Notes under the pieces: generated by a model
Told to the model about the DNA's origin: nothing
What the model saw: the letters and a program-made list of their open reading frames with translations, nothing else
The model's database searches: none
Origin: Acidobacteriota bacterium
GTDB lineage: Bacteria > Acidobacteriota > Vicinamibacteria > Marinacidobacterales > Marinacidobacteraceae
Assembly (NCBI GenBank): GCA_022828085.1
Contig: JAJEIY010000074.1
Location: 1-64,000 of the forward strand
Reading direction: 5' to 3'
Length of the DNA: 64,000 bases
Translations under genes and position numbers: made by a program
Shown here: in pieces, positions 25,737-34,222 of the stretch
Layout of the letters: each line of letters starts with the position of its first letter
Numbering within the stretch: the first letter of the stretch is position 1

Positions 25737-25965
25737 TTGCTTCCTCCCTCTCCCGGGATGTCTGGGTCTCCGCGATCCCCGGAGTTGGGGATGCCGCCAC
25801 GCGGGCGGGCAGGGGCCGTTGTCCGGCCGGAGTCTGCGTTGGCCGCGGAAACCGTAATGACGCCCGCTTCGAGACCCTGGTCAATCCCCGCTTGCGGGGT
25901 TGCGGGTCCCGAGAATCCGGGCGCCGCTTGGTCCCGGTATCCTATCCCGTAACACACAGCACTCC

Positions 25966-27066
25966 GTGGAAAAAGTCACGCGGCGGCCGCGGATCGCATT
26001 CCCGGAATCGCGAGACCGGCGCGTCGCGGAGGCGGTCCGGGCGCTTCGGGACGGCCCGGAACTGGAGCCGCTGCTGGTCGGGCGTCCGGCCGCGCCCCCC
26101 GACGATCCGCGACCCGACTCCCTGGGGGGCGTCCGGACGGTGGAGCCCCGCGGAGCGGCTCTCGAGCAGGCCGCCGAACTGCTCTGGAGGAAGCGGCGCG
26201 CCCGCGGGATGACACGGACCGAGGCGCTCGAAACCGCCCGCGACCCCCTGGTCTTCGCGAATCTGCTCATCGCCGCCGGAGAGGCGGACGGCTCGGTCGC
26301 GGGCGCCGCCACCACCACCGCGGACGTGATCCGCGCCGGCCTGCTCGCCGTCGGCACCCGGCCGGGAGTCTCCCGCGTTTCCGGCGCCTTCGTGATGGAG
26401 TTTCCGGACGGCCGGGCTCCGCTCCTGTTCGCGGACGGCGCCGTGATCCCGCGGCCTGATCTCGGCGAGCTCGTCGAAATCGCGCTCCTGTCCGCCGAGA
26501 CGGCCAGCGACCTGCTCGACATGGAGCCCCGCATCGCCTTCTTGTCGTTTTCGACCAGGGGCAGCGCCGATCACCCCGACGCCCGGCGGATGGCGGACGC
26601 GGCGCGGCGGGTGCGCGAACTCCGGCCCGAACTGGCCGTGGACGGGGAGCTCCAGGTGGACGCGGCGGTCGTCCCTTCCATCGGGAAGAGCAAGGCGCCG
26701 GAGAGTCCGGTAGCGGGAAGCGCGAACGTGCTCATCTTCCCCGACCTGGCCGCCGGGAACATCGCCTACAAGCTGGTCGAACGCCTCGCCGGGGCCTCCG
26801 CGACGGGACCGATCCTCCAGGGACTCGCAGCCCCGGTGAACGATCTCTCCCGGGGGGCGAGCGTCCCGGACATCATCCGGCTGGCGCGGCTGACGGCGCG
26901 CGCCGCGCGGAATCGGGCGTCGCAGCGGGTAGCCGGTGGTGGAACTGACGCGGCATTCCCGAGCTACGAACCATGCGGGCCGGCTCTCGCCGTCCCCCAT
27001 GGTCCGTGCTCAAGGGGTCTACGCGGGGCTCGACTCTCGCCCCGCTCCGGAAGCGACACCCGCTGA
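25966..27066 (+). CDS. pta: phosphate acetyl/butyryltransferase, 3' end running into a repeat element
   Basis: A 366-residue protein. The GTG start gives (M)[19 protein letters not shown], matching the PTA_PTB opening. Landmarks are [58 protein letters not shown] and [22 protein letters not shown], the usual C-terminal block. Family proteins end soon after this. Here about 50 further residues (from roughly [10 protein letters not shown]) are encoded by a repeat element, so the stop codon is probably borrowed. It transfers acetyl between CoA and phosphate; no ackA is adjacent. A possible promoter is TTGGTC-16-TAACAC just before the GTG. Confidence 0.85.
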   Translation: MEKVTRRPRIAFPESRDRRVAEAVRALRDGPELEPLLVGRPAAPPDDPRPDSLGGVRTVEPRGAALEQAAELLWRKRRARGMTRTEALETARDPLVFANLLIAAGEADGSVAGAATTTADVIRAGLLAVGTRPGVSRVSGAFVMEFPDGRAPLLFADGAVIPRPDLGELVEIALLSAETASDLLDMEPRIAFLSFSTRGSADHPDARRMADAARRVRELRPELAVDGELQVDAAVVPSIGKSKAPESPVAGSANVLIFPDLAAGNIAYKLVERLAGASATGPILQGLAAPVNDLSRGASVPDIIRLARLTARAARNRASQRVAGGGTDAAFPSYEPCGPALAVPHGPCSRGLRGARLSPRSGSDTR

Positions 27067-27203
27067 ATCCTCCCTGAACCGCTCGCCTCTGGCTCGCTCA
27101 TCGTTGCGCTTCGGTCGGAATACGCCCGGTATTCCTCCCTCGCGCGCCTTGTCAGCGAGGCCCAGCGGGAGTCTCGGTGTTCACGCCGGTTCCACCACCG
27201 GCT
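26931..27203. mobile_element. MITE-like element, diverged copy at the pta 3' end
   Basis: Ends are an inverted repeat: AGCCGGTGGTGGAAC on the left and GTTCCACCACCGGCT on the right, perfect over 15 bases. The left end aligns with the hicA element (GTGG.., ACGCGGC.TTC). The interior shares GCGCCTTGTCAGC and CCCGGTATTCCTCCCTC with it. This copy is longer because of about 90 extra bases in the left part. No TTAA flank is visible. It covers the pta stop codon. Confidence 0.6.
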
Positions 27204-27212
27204 GCCAACCCT

Positions 27213-27242
27213 TTGACAGTGCCCGAGCCGGGCGCGTATGTT
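27213..27242 (+). promoter_or_regulatory. sigma70-type promoter for the M20-like lipoprotein gene
   Basis: TTGACA and TATGTT are separated by 18 bases in GC-rich DNA, about 68 bases before the chosen ATG. The -35 box begins 10 bases after the outer end of the repeat element. Confidence 0.55.
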
Positions 27243-27309
27243 CCGAACGCTGTCCCGGCGGAGCCCTTCCGCGGCTGGCCGCCACGCGACGGCGAAGGAG
27301 ACGAAGGCG

Positions 27310-28965
27310 ATGCGCAACCGGAGAGTCTTGACCCTGTCCCCGTACCTCCTCGCGGGGCTCCTGCTGACTGCCTGCGGCGGCGGATCGGACATGGGAGCGG
27401 ACCCGGTCCCGACCACCGTGGATCTCGGCGTCCGCCCGGAGGGAGACACCACGCTGAGTCCGGACCTGTCCCGGATCCCCGAGGAGCTCCAGCGGGTCTT
27501 CCAGCACATCGACGACAACGCCGACGAGCACGTGATGAACCTGCGGCGCTGGATCCAGCAGCCGAGCATCTCCAACTCCGGCGAGGGCATCCCGGAATCC
27601 GCCCAGATGGTGAAGGGCTTCTTCGACCAGCTCGGCTGCCAGCACTCGCAGGTGTACGAGGTCCCGATGACCGAGTGGGGACAGCCCGGCAACCCGGTGG
27701 TGTACGCCGACTGCGACTACGGCAAGGAACAGACGCTCCTCATCTACTGGATGTACGACACGATGCCGATCACCCAGCCGGAGGCCTGGGTCTTCCCGCC
27801 GTTCGACGGAGAGTTCACCGAGTTCGGCCCCTTCAAGAAGGTGATGATCGGCCGCGGCACCACGAACTCCAAGGGTCCGCAGATGACCATGTGGAACGGG
27901 ATGCACGCGATCTACGAGGTGACCGGTTCCATGCCGGTGAACCTGATCTTCATCGCCGAGGGGGACGAGGAGCGGATGTCCATCGGCCTGCGCCAGTTCG
28001 TCCGCGAGAACCCGGAACTCTTCCGGCACGCGGACGCGATGTACCGCACCGGCCGCCAGGCGCGGAGCGGGGCGGCGGGTTTTTCCGGAGGCTCCGAGGG
28101 CTGCGTCTATATCGAGCTGACCACCAGCGGTGAGAGCTGGGGACGCGGACCCGTCCCGTCGAACATTCACGGCATCCACAAGCGCTCGACCGATTCGCCG
28201 GTGCTGCGGCACATGAAGATGATCGACTCGCTGATCACCGACGACGGGAACCGGGTGCTGGTGCCCGGCTTCTACGACGGCGCCGCGCCGCTGTCCCCCG
28301 CGGAAGAGGAGATGTTCCGCAGTTCGGCGGAGAACCTCGACCTCGCGATCGCCGCCGAGAACATCGGGGTGGCGCGCTTCATGACCGACGATCCCCTCCA
28401 GCACCTGAAGAACGCCCGCTACGGGATCTCCTTCAACATGGACGGCATCTGGTCCGGCAACATGTATCCGGGCGGCGCGGGAGCCATCCTGCCGAACCGG
28501 GTCACCTCGAAGCACAACATGCGCTACGTCCCGAACATGGACGGGCTCGAGATGGTCCAGAAGATCCGCGACTACCTCGACGAGCAGGGTTACGAGGACG
28601 TCGAGATGACGATCATCGGCGACGTGCCCTGGTCGAAGAGCAACTACAACAACGCGCTCGCGGACTCGGTCCGGGAGATGTTCTCCATCTTCGGGGTCCG
28701 CTACCGGGACCCGGTCGCGGAGGATTCCATCCTGGGCGGCGGCTACTGGCCGGCCTACCTCTTCAGCGGCCGTGACGGCACGCTGCCGGGCGGGACCGAT
28801 CTCGCGATGCCGATCGTGGGCGGAGCGGTCGGCCACGGCGGCGGCGCCCACGCCGCGAACGAGTTCTGGGTGATCGAGGGAGCGGGTGAGGTCTACGGCA
28901 TGATCGGCGGCGAGAAGTCGGTGGCGACCGTGCTCTACTCCTACGCGGGACTGCTGGACGAGTAA
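27310..28965 (+). CDS. M20-like metallopeptidase lipoprotein with altered metal ligands
   Basis: A 551-residue protein. The ATG giving MRNRRVLTLSPYLLAGLLLT was chosen because a lipobox follows at once (LTAC, Cys22) and an AAGGAG sequence precedes it. The fold is M20/ArgE-DapE-like: a lid domain with NRVTSKHNMRYVPN and a conserved terminal histidine in GGGAHAANEF. EGDEE (about 217-221) keeps the catalytic base and ligand. The first motif, usually YGHxD, reads YWMYD (Met148 in place of His), and the usual DDKG reads NSKG (186-189). Two canonical zinc positions are therefore changed, so activity may be altered or lost. It lies alone between pta and rpsU. Confidence 0.85.
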   Translation: MRNRRVLTLSPYLLAGLLLTACGGGSDMGADPVPTTVDLGVRPEGDTTLSPDLSRIPEELQRVFQHIDDNADEHVMNLRRWIQQPSISNSGEGIPESAQMVKGFFDQLGCQHSQVYEVPMTEWGQPGNPVVYADCDYGKEQTLLIYWMYDTMPITQPEAWVFPPFDGEFTEFGPFKKVMIGRGTTNSKGPQMTMWNGMHAIYEVTGSMPVNLIFIAEGDEERMSIGLRQFVRENPELFRHADAMYRTGRQARSGAAGFSGGSEGCVYIELTTSGESWGRGPVPSNIHGIHKRSTDSPVLRHMKMIDSLITDDGNRVLVPGFYDGAAPLSPAEEEMFRSSAENLDLAIAAENIGVARFMTDDPLQHLKNARYGISFNMDGIWSGNMYPGGAGAILPNRVTSKHNMRYVPNMDGLEMVQKIRDYLDEQGYEDVEMTIIGDVPWSKSNYNNALADSVREMFSIFGVRYRDPVAEDSILGGGYWPAYLFSGRDGTLPGGTDLAMPIVGGAVGHGGGAHAANEFWVIEGAGEVYGMIGGEKSVATVLYSYAGLLDE

Positions 28966-28997
28966 TCCTGACCCGCCTTCCGGAATCCGACGCCATC

Positions 28998-29026
28998 TTG
29001 ACACGGGGGGCCGCGGGGACTAGCGT
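28998..29026 (+). promoter_or_regulatory. sigma70-type promoter upstream of rpsU
   Basis: TTGACA, a 17-base spacer and TAGCGT. Transcription would start near 29033, about 77 bases before the TTG start of rpsU and just ahead of a terminator-like hairpin. Confidence 0.55.
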
Positions 29027-29037
29027 TCCCGCTTCTC

Positions 29038-29062
29038 CCCGGGCCGGAAGCGCCCGGGTTTT
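29038..29062 (+). terminator. terminator-like hairpin in the rpsU leader
   Basis: CCCGGGC and GCCCGGG pair perfectly around a 7-base loop and are followed by TTTT. It could end transcripts from the M20-like gene. Because it lies downstream of the promoter-like boxes it could also act as an attenuator of rpsU. Confidence 0.5.
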
Positions 29063-29109
29063 CCCAATTCGATAGAGCAGACACACCGGCAGTCACAACC
29101 GAGGATCCC

Positions 29110-29304
29110 TTGGCGGAAATCGTCGTCCAGGAAGGCGAAACGATCGATGTGGCCCTCCGCCGCTTCAAGCGGCGGGTCCAGGCCGAGGACATCATCAAGG
29201 AAATCAAGCGCCACTCGTTCTATGTGAAGCCCGGCGACAAGCTGCGCGCCAAGCGGGCCGCAGCACGCAAGCGGGCCCGCAAGCGCCGGCGTCGCACCCG
29301 GTAG
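29110..29304 (+). CDS. rpsU: 30S ribosomal protein S21
   Basis: A 64-residue basic protein, the usual length for S21. AEIVVQEGETIDVALRRFKR and KRHSFYVKPGDKLRAKRAAA are family hallmarks, ending in an Arg/Lys-rich tail. The start is TTG; (M)AEIVV matches the family N-terminus. It binds the small subunit near the 3' end of 16S rRNA and assists initiation. It lies 18 bases ahead of purD, so ribosome supply and purine synthesis may share a transcript. Confidence 0.95.
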   Translation: MAEIVVQEGETIDVALRRFKRRVQAEDIIKEIKRHSFYVKPGDKLRAKRAAARKRARKRRRRTR

Positions 29305-29322
29305 GCAACCACCCGACCGACC

Positions 29323-30594
29323 ATGCGGGTTCTGCTGGTCGGCGGCGGCGGACGGGAACACGCGCTGGCGTGGGCCATCTCGCGGAGTCCTGAACTCACG
29401 GAACTGATCGCCGCGCCCGGGAACCCCGGAATGGGCCGGCTGGCCCGCCTCGCGCCGGTGGGCGCGGAGGATGTGGGCGGGTTGACCGACCTTGCGGCCG
29501 GCGAAGCTGTGGACCTGGTGGTCGCCGGCCCGGAGGCGCCGCTCGCCGCGGGGCTGGCCGATCGGCTCGCCGAGCGGAACATTCCCTGTTTCGGGCCGCG
29601 GCAGAACGCCGCCCTCCTCGAGGCCTCCAAGGAGTTTGCGAAGGACTTCATGGGACGGCACGGGATTCCGACGGCCCGGCATACCGTGGTCCGGGACGCG
29701 GAGGCGGCGCGCCAGGCCCTTCGGTCCGGGGACTACGGCGGGCAGCCGGTCATCAAGGCGAGCGGCCTCGCCGCCGGCAAGGGCGTGTTCCTGCCCGGGG
29801 ATCTGGACGCGGCCGAGCGGGACGCAACGAAGTTGCTCGAAGGCGGCCTCGGCGAGGCCGGCAAGGCGGTGGTCATCGAGGAGCGGCTGGCGGGCCCCGA
29901 ACTCAGCGTCTTCGCGATCAGCGACGGGACCCGGGTGGTCGCCTGCGGGACCGCCCAGGACTACAAGCGGCGCTTCGAGAACGACGAGGGGCCGAACACC
30001 GGGGGCATGGGGAGCCTGAGCCCGGGTCTCGGGGACACCGAGGCGACCATGGACCGCGTGCGCCGCGAGATCGTGGAGCCCACGATCGCCGGACTCCGCG
30101 CCGAGAGCCGCGAGTACCGGGGCGTGCTCTACGCCGGGCTGATGCTGACCGCGGACGGGCCCAGGGTGCTCGAGTTCAACGTGCGCTTCGGCGACCCCGA
30201 GGCGCAGACCCTGATGCCGCGGCTCGACTGCGACCTGCTTCCCCTGTTCTTCGGGGCGGCCACGGGGCGGCTCCCGGAGCAGGCTGTCCGCTTCCGGCCC
30301 GAGCGCGCCGTCACCGTGATCCTGGCATCGGACGGGTATCCGGGGGCCTACCGGAAGGGCGTCCCCATCGGGGGTCTGCCCGACGCGGTGGAAACCGGCG
30401 ACGCCTTCGTGTTCCACGCCGGCACCCGCGCCGGCGCGGACGGGATCGAGACCGCCGGGGGGCGCGTGATCGCCGTCACCGGACTGGGCGCCGACTGGGC
30501 GGGCGCGCGGAGCGCGGCCTACCGGTGCGCCGATTCGATCACCTGGGACAAAAAGGCATTCCGCCGCGACATTGCAAACACCGCCATCCAGTAA
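29323..30594 (+). CDS. purD: phosphoribosylamine--glycine ligase
   Basis: A 423-residue ATP-grasp enzyme making GAR from phosphoribosylamine, glycine and ATP. The N-domain opens MRVLLVGGGGREHALAWAI. The ATP-grasp part has VIKASGLAAGKGVFLP, EERLAGPELSVFAI and VLEFNVRFGDPEAQTLMPRL with metal ligands. The length is normal. It is followed 9 bases later by purE with a GGAG sequence between them. Confidence 0.96.
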   Translation: MRVLLVGGGGREHALAWAISRSPELTELIAAPGNPGMGRLARLAPVGAEDVGGLTDLAAGEAVDLVVAGPEAPLAAGLADRLAERNIPCFGPRQNAALLEASKEFAKDFMGRHGIPTARHTVVRDAEAARQALRSGDYGGQPVIKASGLAAGKGVFLPGDLDAAERDATKLLEGGLGEAGKAVVIEERLAGPELSVFAISDGTRVVACGTAQDYKRRFENDEGPNTGGMGSLSPGLGDTEATMDRVRREIVEPTIAGLRAESREYRGVLYAGLMLTADGPRVLEFNVRFGDPEAQTLMPRLDCDLLPLFFGAATGRLPEQAVRFRPERAVTVILASDGYPGAYRKGVPIGGLPDAVETGDAFVFHAGTRAGADGIETAGGRVIAVTGLGADWAGARSAAYRCADSITWDKKAFRRDIANTAIQ

Positions 30595-30603
30595 GGAGAC
30601 AAC

Positions 30604-31110
30604 ATGACTTCCACCGGCAACCCCAAAGTCCTCATCGTGATGGGCAGCCCCTCCGACACCGACGTCATGCGGGAGGCCAAGAAGGTCCTGCAGTCGCTCG
30701 GCGTTTCCTGCCGGATGGGCATCTACTCGGCCCACCGCACGCCCGGCCGGGCAGCCGCGCTCGCGGAGAGCGCGCGCGACAGCGGGGTCGTCGCGATCAT
30801 CGCCGGCGCCGGGATGGCGGCCCACCTGGCGGGGGCGATGGCCGCCCGGACCATCCTGCCGGTCATCGGCGTTCCGCTGGCGGCGTCCCTGAGCGGGCTC
30901 GACGCCCTGCTCGCCACCGTCCAGATGCCCCCCGGGTTCCCGGTGGGCACCGTGGCGGTCGGCAAGGCGGGCGCCCAGAACGCCGCCCACTTCGCGGCCC
31001 AGATCGTGGCGCTCAGCGATCCCGAGGTCGCCGACAAGATCACCGCCTGGCGCCGCGCCAAGGCCGCCGCCGCCGAAGCCGCCTCCGACGAACTCGAAGC
31101 CGAAGACTGA
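30604..31110 (+). CDS. purE: 5-(carboxyamino)imidazole ribonucleotide mutase
   Basis: A 168-residue class I PurE. It has the phosphate-binding [14 protein letters not shown], the catalytic histidine in YSAHRTP, and [24 protein letters not shown]. It converts N5-CAIR to CAIR. Its partner purK is not in the window. It carries an Ala/Glu-rich C-terminal extension of about 15 residues. It is co-directional with purD and probably ends the rpsU-purD-purE unit, since a 442-base repeat-rich gap follows. Confidence 0.95.
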   Translation: MTSTGNPKVLIVMGSPSDTDVMREAKKVLQSLGVSCRMGIYSAHRTPGRAAALAESARDSGVVAIIAGAGMAAHLAGAMAARTILPVIGVPLAASLSGLDALLATVQMPPGFPVGTVAVGKAGAQNAAHFAAQIVALSDPEVADKITAWRRAKAAAAEAASDELEAED

Positions 31111-31122
31111 CGGCGGGGACCG

Positions 31123-31166
31123 CCGATCTTCAGACCGGCACCGCGGCCCGACAGGGCCGCAAAACC
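31123..31166 (-). repeat. twin-hairpin dispersed repeat, copy 7 (degenerate)
   Basis: In minus orientation it reads GGTTTTGCGGCCC..GGGCCGCGGTGCCGGTCTGAAGATCGG. The first hairpin is GCGGCCC/GGGCCGC and the block is GGTGCCGG. The end block is decayed. The rest of the 442-base gap (31111-31552) contains two further hairpins and no gene. Confidence 0.5.
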
Positions 31167-31226
31167 GTACGAACGTCGGGCCCGACAAAGAGCGCGAGCC
31201 ACTGGAAGACGTCCATCGGGAATCAC

Positions 31227-31271
31227 GTATCCCTGAAGTTCGGTCATCGGATGTCCGATCTTCAGGGATAC
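31227..31271. repeat. long inverted repeat (17-base arms)
   Basis: GTATCCCTGAAGTTCGG and CCGATCTTCAGGGATAC pair at 16 of 17 positions around an 11-base loop. There is no T-tract after it, so it is not a standard intrinsic terminator. It is AT-richer than the GC-rich repeats nearby. Confidence 0.6.
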
Positions 31272-31330
31272 ATCGCGCCTTGGGGAGAGAGCCGCCCTGG
31301 TCCGATGCACGAGCGGCACGGACCCCTCCC

Positions 31331-31350
31331 GGGTTCCGCCAGCGGAACCC
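31331..31350. repeat. perfect short hairpin
   Basis: GGGTTCCGCCAGCGGAACCC is a perfect palindrome except for the two central bases, giving an 8-pair stem with a 4-base loop. No T-run follows. It is about 200 bases before the TonB-dependent receptor start. Confidence 0.5.
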
Positions 31351-31552
31351 GACCCGGATGGTGACGTGTGGTGGCCAGCGATGCGGGTTAGATTTCTGGC
31401 GCGCAACACTGCGCGTTCCGACGGCTCGACAGGGATGGCGCCGGCGGAATCGCGGCGCAACACCTCACGGTTCATCCGGACAACTGCCCGAACAACAGGG
31501 ACGACCGGCCATGGGTCGTGGGGATCCGTGAGCCCCGGCAGGAGGACGAACA

Positions 31553-34168
31553 ATGCTCAAGGCACCGGCCCGACCACCGCAATGCGCCCGCCTGGCGACG
31601 CTCCTGGCGCTTCTCCCTTCGCTGCTCGCCGCCCAGCCCACGGGTTCGATCGCGGGCCGGGTGGTGGACTCGACCGGCAGCGCGCTTCCCGGGGCGACGG
31701 TGTCGCTGATCGGGGCCGGGCCGGCGGCCGAAGGACCACAGATCACGGCGGCCGACGGCAGCTTCGCGTTCGAGAACGTCCCGGCCGGCGAGTACCTGGT
31801 CGAAGCCGCCCTGTCCGGCTTCGAACCTCGCGGTGAGCCGGTCTCGGTCGAGGCGGACGCGGTAGCTCGCCTCGATCTGATGCTCGAGATCAGCCGCCTG
31901 ATGGAGTCCATCACTGTCGTGGCCGAGGAGCCGCGCAGCTTCGCCACCAACGTGGTGGCGGAACCGATGGTCGCCCAGCAGTCCCCGATCTCGAGTGTGC
32001 TGGCCGTGGTGGACAACGTCCCCGGCGTCTCCATCCAGGAGGGGGACGCCTACGGCACCGACGACTGGTCCACCAGCATCTCCATGCGCGGATTCCAGGT
32101 CAATCTCGACGAAGCCCAGATCGGCACCACGATCGACGGCATGCCGAACGGCACCTCGGACTACTGGAGCGGCTCCAAGGCGAACCGCTTCGTGGACCCG
32201 GCCAACATGGGAGGAGTCACCGTCTCGCAGGGGACGGCGGACATCGCGTCCCGTTCCATCGAGGCGCTCGGCGGGACGCTCGATTTCACCACCGACGAAC
32301 CGGAGCACGAGCGGAAGTTCACGGCGGCGGTGGACCTCGGATCGGACGACGGCCAGCGCTTCTACCTGCGGATGGACACCGGACACCTGTTCGGCCGGGA
32401 GGCCCGCGCCTGGGTTTCCGCGGTGCGCCAGGAAAGCAGCGACTGGATGCAGGGTTTCGCGCGCAGCGAGCGGGATCACCTCGCCGGAAAGATCCGGGCC
32501 GCGGTTGGCCGGCTCGACCTGTCGGCGTACGTCTCGTACGACGACACCGACAACGCCTCCTACCAGCGGCTCACTTCCGAGGCCGAATACCGCAGCGACC
32601 CCCGCTGGGACCGCCTGACCGACACCTGGACCGATACGCCCTGGATCAACCAGTTGTACCGTCTCGGTTGGGCCATTCCGCGACAGAACGCCTTCGGCTA
32701 CCTGAAGGCCGACTTTGCCGCCACGGACGTGTTGTCGATCACCGGCGGCGCCTACTACCACCGGCAGTGGGGCCGCGGCGACTGGCTGCCCCCCTACCTG
32801 GTGGACGTGACCGCCGACGGGGGAGGCGCGGAGTCCGAACTGGCGTCCGGGTTCACCGCTCTCGGTGGCAGTCCGCTCGGCCAGGTCCATTTCGTGGATC
32901 CGGAGGGAGTCCCGCTGACGCCCCGGGCCGGATGCGTCTCCTCGCTCCAGTTCCCCTATGGCGGCGCCGGTCCGGAGTTCGACCCCGCGTGCTATCCGTC
33001 AGAGGCGATCCCGGTGCAGTCCTACCGGCACAGTCACTACGGGAAGGAGCGGGTCGGCCTCACCCTCGACGGGGACTGGTTCGGCGAACTGGCGATGGGC
33101 GGCAACCGGCTGCGCGCCGGGCTCTGGGCCGAGGACGGCCGGCGCGACCTCGGCCGCGACTGGCACAAGATCATGGATGCCCGCGTCTCGCATCGCTACG
33201 ACGACACCCCCTACTGGCGCCAGTACGACTGGGAGTTCCCGCAGTCGATCATCAAGTGGTACGTCGAGGACACGCTCTTCGCCGGTCCGCTGGCGATCAA
33301 CGCGGGCGTCCGCCAGTACCTGGTCGAGGTGGGCCGAAGGGACCATTTCGGAGAGACGGCGGAACTGTCCGTCTCCTCCGACTCGGACCTGCTCCTCTCC
33401 GGGGGATTCACCTACACCGCGCCCATCAGCGGGCTCGAACTCTTCGCCGGGTATGCACAGAACTTCAAGTCGCTGTCGGACCGCCTGCTCGAGGTGCCGG
33501 GCCGGAGTCTCGAGGGACTCGAGCCCGAGACCGCGGACAACCTGGACTTCGGGCTCCGGTACACCGGAGATCGCCTGGCGGCCACCGCCACCTACTACCG
33601 GATCGATTTCCAGAACCGGATCTTCTTCCTCTCACCCCAGACGGCTGCCGGCCCGAACTACCTGATCGCCGGAGGGGGCTCGTACTTCAACGCGGGCGGC
33701 ATCGACTCCCGCGGGCTGGAGCTGTCGGCGACGCTCCGGGTCACGGCCTCCACGTCGTTCTACACCGCCTGGACCCGAAACGACGCGACCTACGTCGGCA
33801 CCGGCGATCCGCTCGTATCGGCCTCTCAGGGCATCCGGCCCGGCAGCCAGGTCGTCGGCGTCCCCCGCACCCTGGTGGTGGTCTCCGCCGATCACAGCGG
33901 GGAACCGGTCGCCGCCGGCATCTCGGCGAAGTACACCGGACCGCGCGGCATCACGCTGGACGGGTCGTGGAGCGCGGATGCCTACTGGCTGGTGGACGCC
34001 TATTTCCGGTGGTCGGCCGGCCGGATCAGCCAGCGCTTTCAGGGTCTCGAAGTGGCCCTGATCGGCAACAACCTGCTCGACCGGGCCTACCTCGGCACCA
34101 TCGGCGGCCAGGCCGCGTTCCTGGGCGCCCCGCGCACGGTCTCGCTGAACGTGACGACGTCGTTCTGA
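31553..34168 (+). CDS. TonB-dependent receptor with carboxypeptidase-regulatory-like N-domain
   Basis: An 871-residue outer-membrane receptor with a signal peptide ending near LLAAQP. Residues about 30-110 are a CarboxypepD_reg-like beta-sandwich ([37 protein letters not shown]). The plug follows ([50 protein letters not shown]) and then the 22-strand-type barrel, ending with the usual aromatic residue (NVTTSF). It should import a ligand using TonB energy. The ligand is unknown, and no binding-protein or SusD-like partner is adjacent. An AGGAGG sequence lies about 9 bases before the ATG. Confidence 0.92.
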   Translation: MLKAPARPPQCARLATLLALLPSLLAAQPTGSIAGRVVDSTGSALPGATVSLIGAGPAAEGPQITAADGSFAFENVPAGEYLVEAALSGFEPRGEPVSVEADAVARLDLMLEISRLMESITVVAEEPRSFATNVVAEPMVAQQSPISSVLAVVDNVPGVSIQEGDAYGTDDWSTSISMRGFQVNLDEAQIGTTIDGMPNGTSDYWSGSKANRFVDPANMGGVTVSQGTADIASRSIEALGGTLDFTTDEPEHERKFTAAVDLGSDDGQRFYLRMDTGHLFGREARAWVSAVRQESSDWMQGFARSERDHLAGKIRAAVGRLDLSAYVSYDDTDNASYQRLTSEAEYRSDPRWDRLTDTWTDTPWINQLYRLGWAIPRQNAFGYLKADFAATDVLSITGGAYYHRQWGRGDWLPPYLVDVTADGGGAESELASGFTALGGSPLGQVHFVDPEGVPLTPRAGCVSSLQFPYGGAGPEFDPACYPSEAIPVQSYRHSHYGKERVGLTLDGDWFGELAMGGNRLRAGLWAEDGRRDLGRDWHKIMDARVSHRYDDTPYWRQYDWEFPQSIIKWYVEDTLFAGPLAINAGVRQYLVEVGRRDHFGETAELSVSSDSDLLLSGGFTYTAPISGLELFAGYAQNFKSLSDRLLEVPGRSLEGLEPETADNLDFGLRYTGDRLAATATYYRIDFQNRIFFLSPQTAAGPNYLIAGGGSYFNAGGIDSRGLELSATLRVTASTSFYTAWTRNDATYVGTGDPLVSASQGIRPGSQVVGVPRTLVVVSADHSGEPVAAGISAKYTGPRGITLDGSWSADAYWLVDAYFRWSAGRISQRFQGLEVALIGNNLLDRAYLGTIGGQAAFLGAPRTVSLNVTTSF

Positions 34169-34222
34169 GCGGCTGGACGCCGGATCGGGTCTGACCCCGG
34201 CGCCACTCGCCGCCCGGCCGAT

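Noticed and set aside
25886-25899. CCCCGCTTGCGGGG hairpin as terminator
   Set aside because: The loop is too small for the full stem and there is no T-tract; probably chance in GC-rich DNA.
25727-25957. 76-residue minus-strand ORF before the STAS gene
   Set aside because: No domain, no Shine-Dalgarno and overlaps the STAS start; more likely promoter region.
31227-31271. Intrinsic terminator of the purine unit
   Set aside because: The stem is strong, but no T-run follows on either strand; kept as an inverted repeat.
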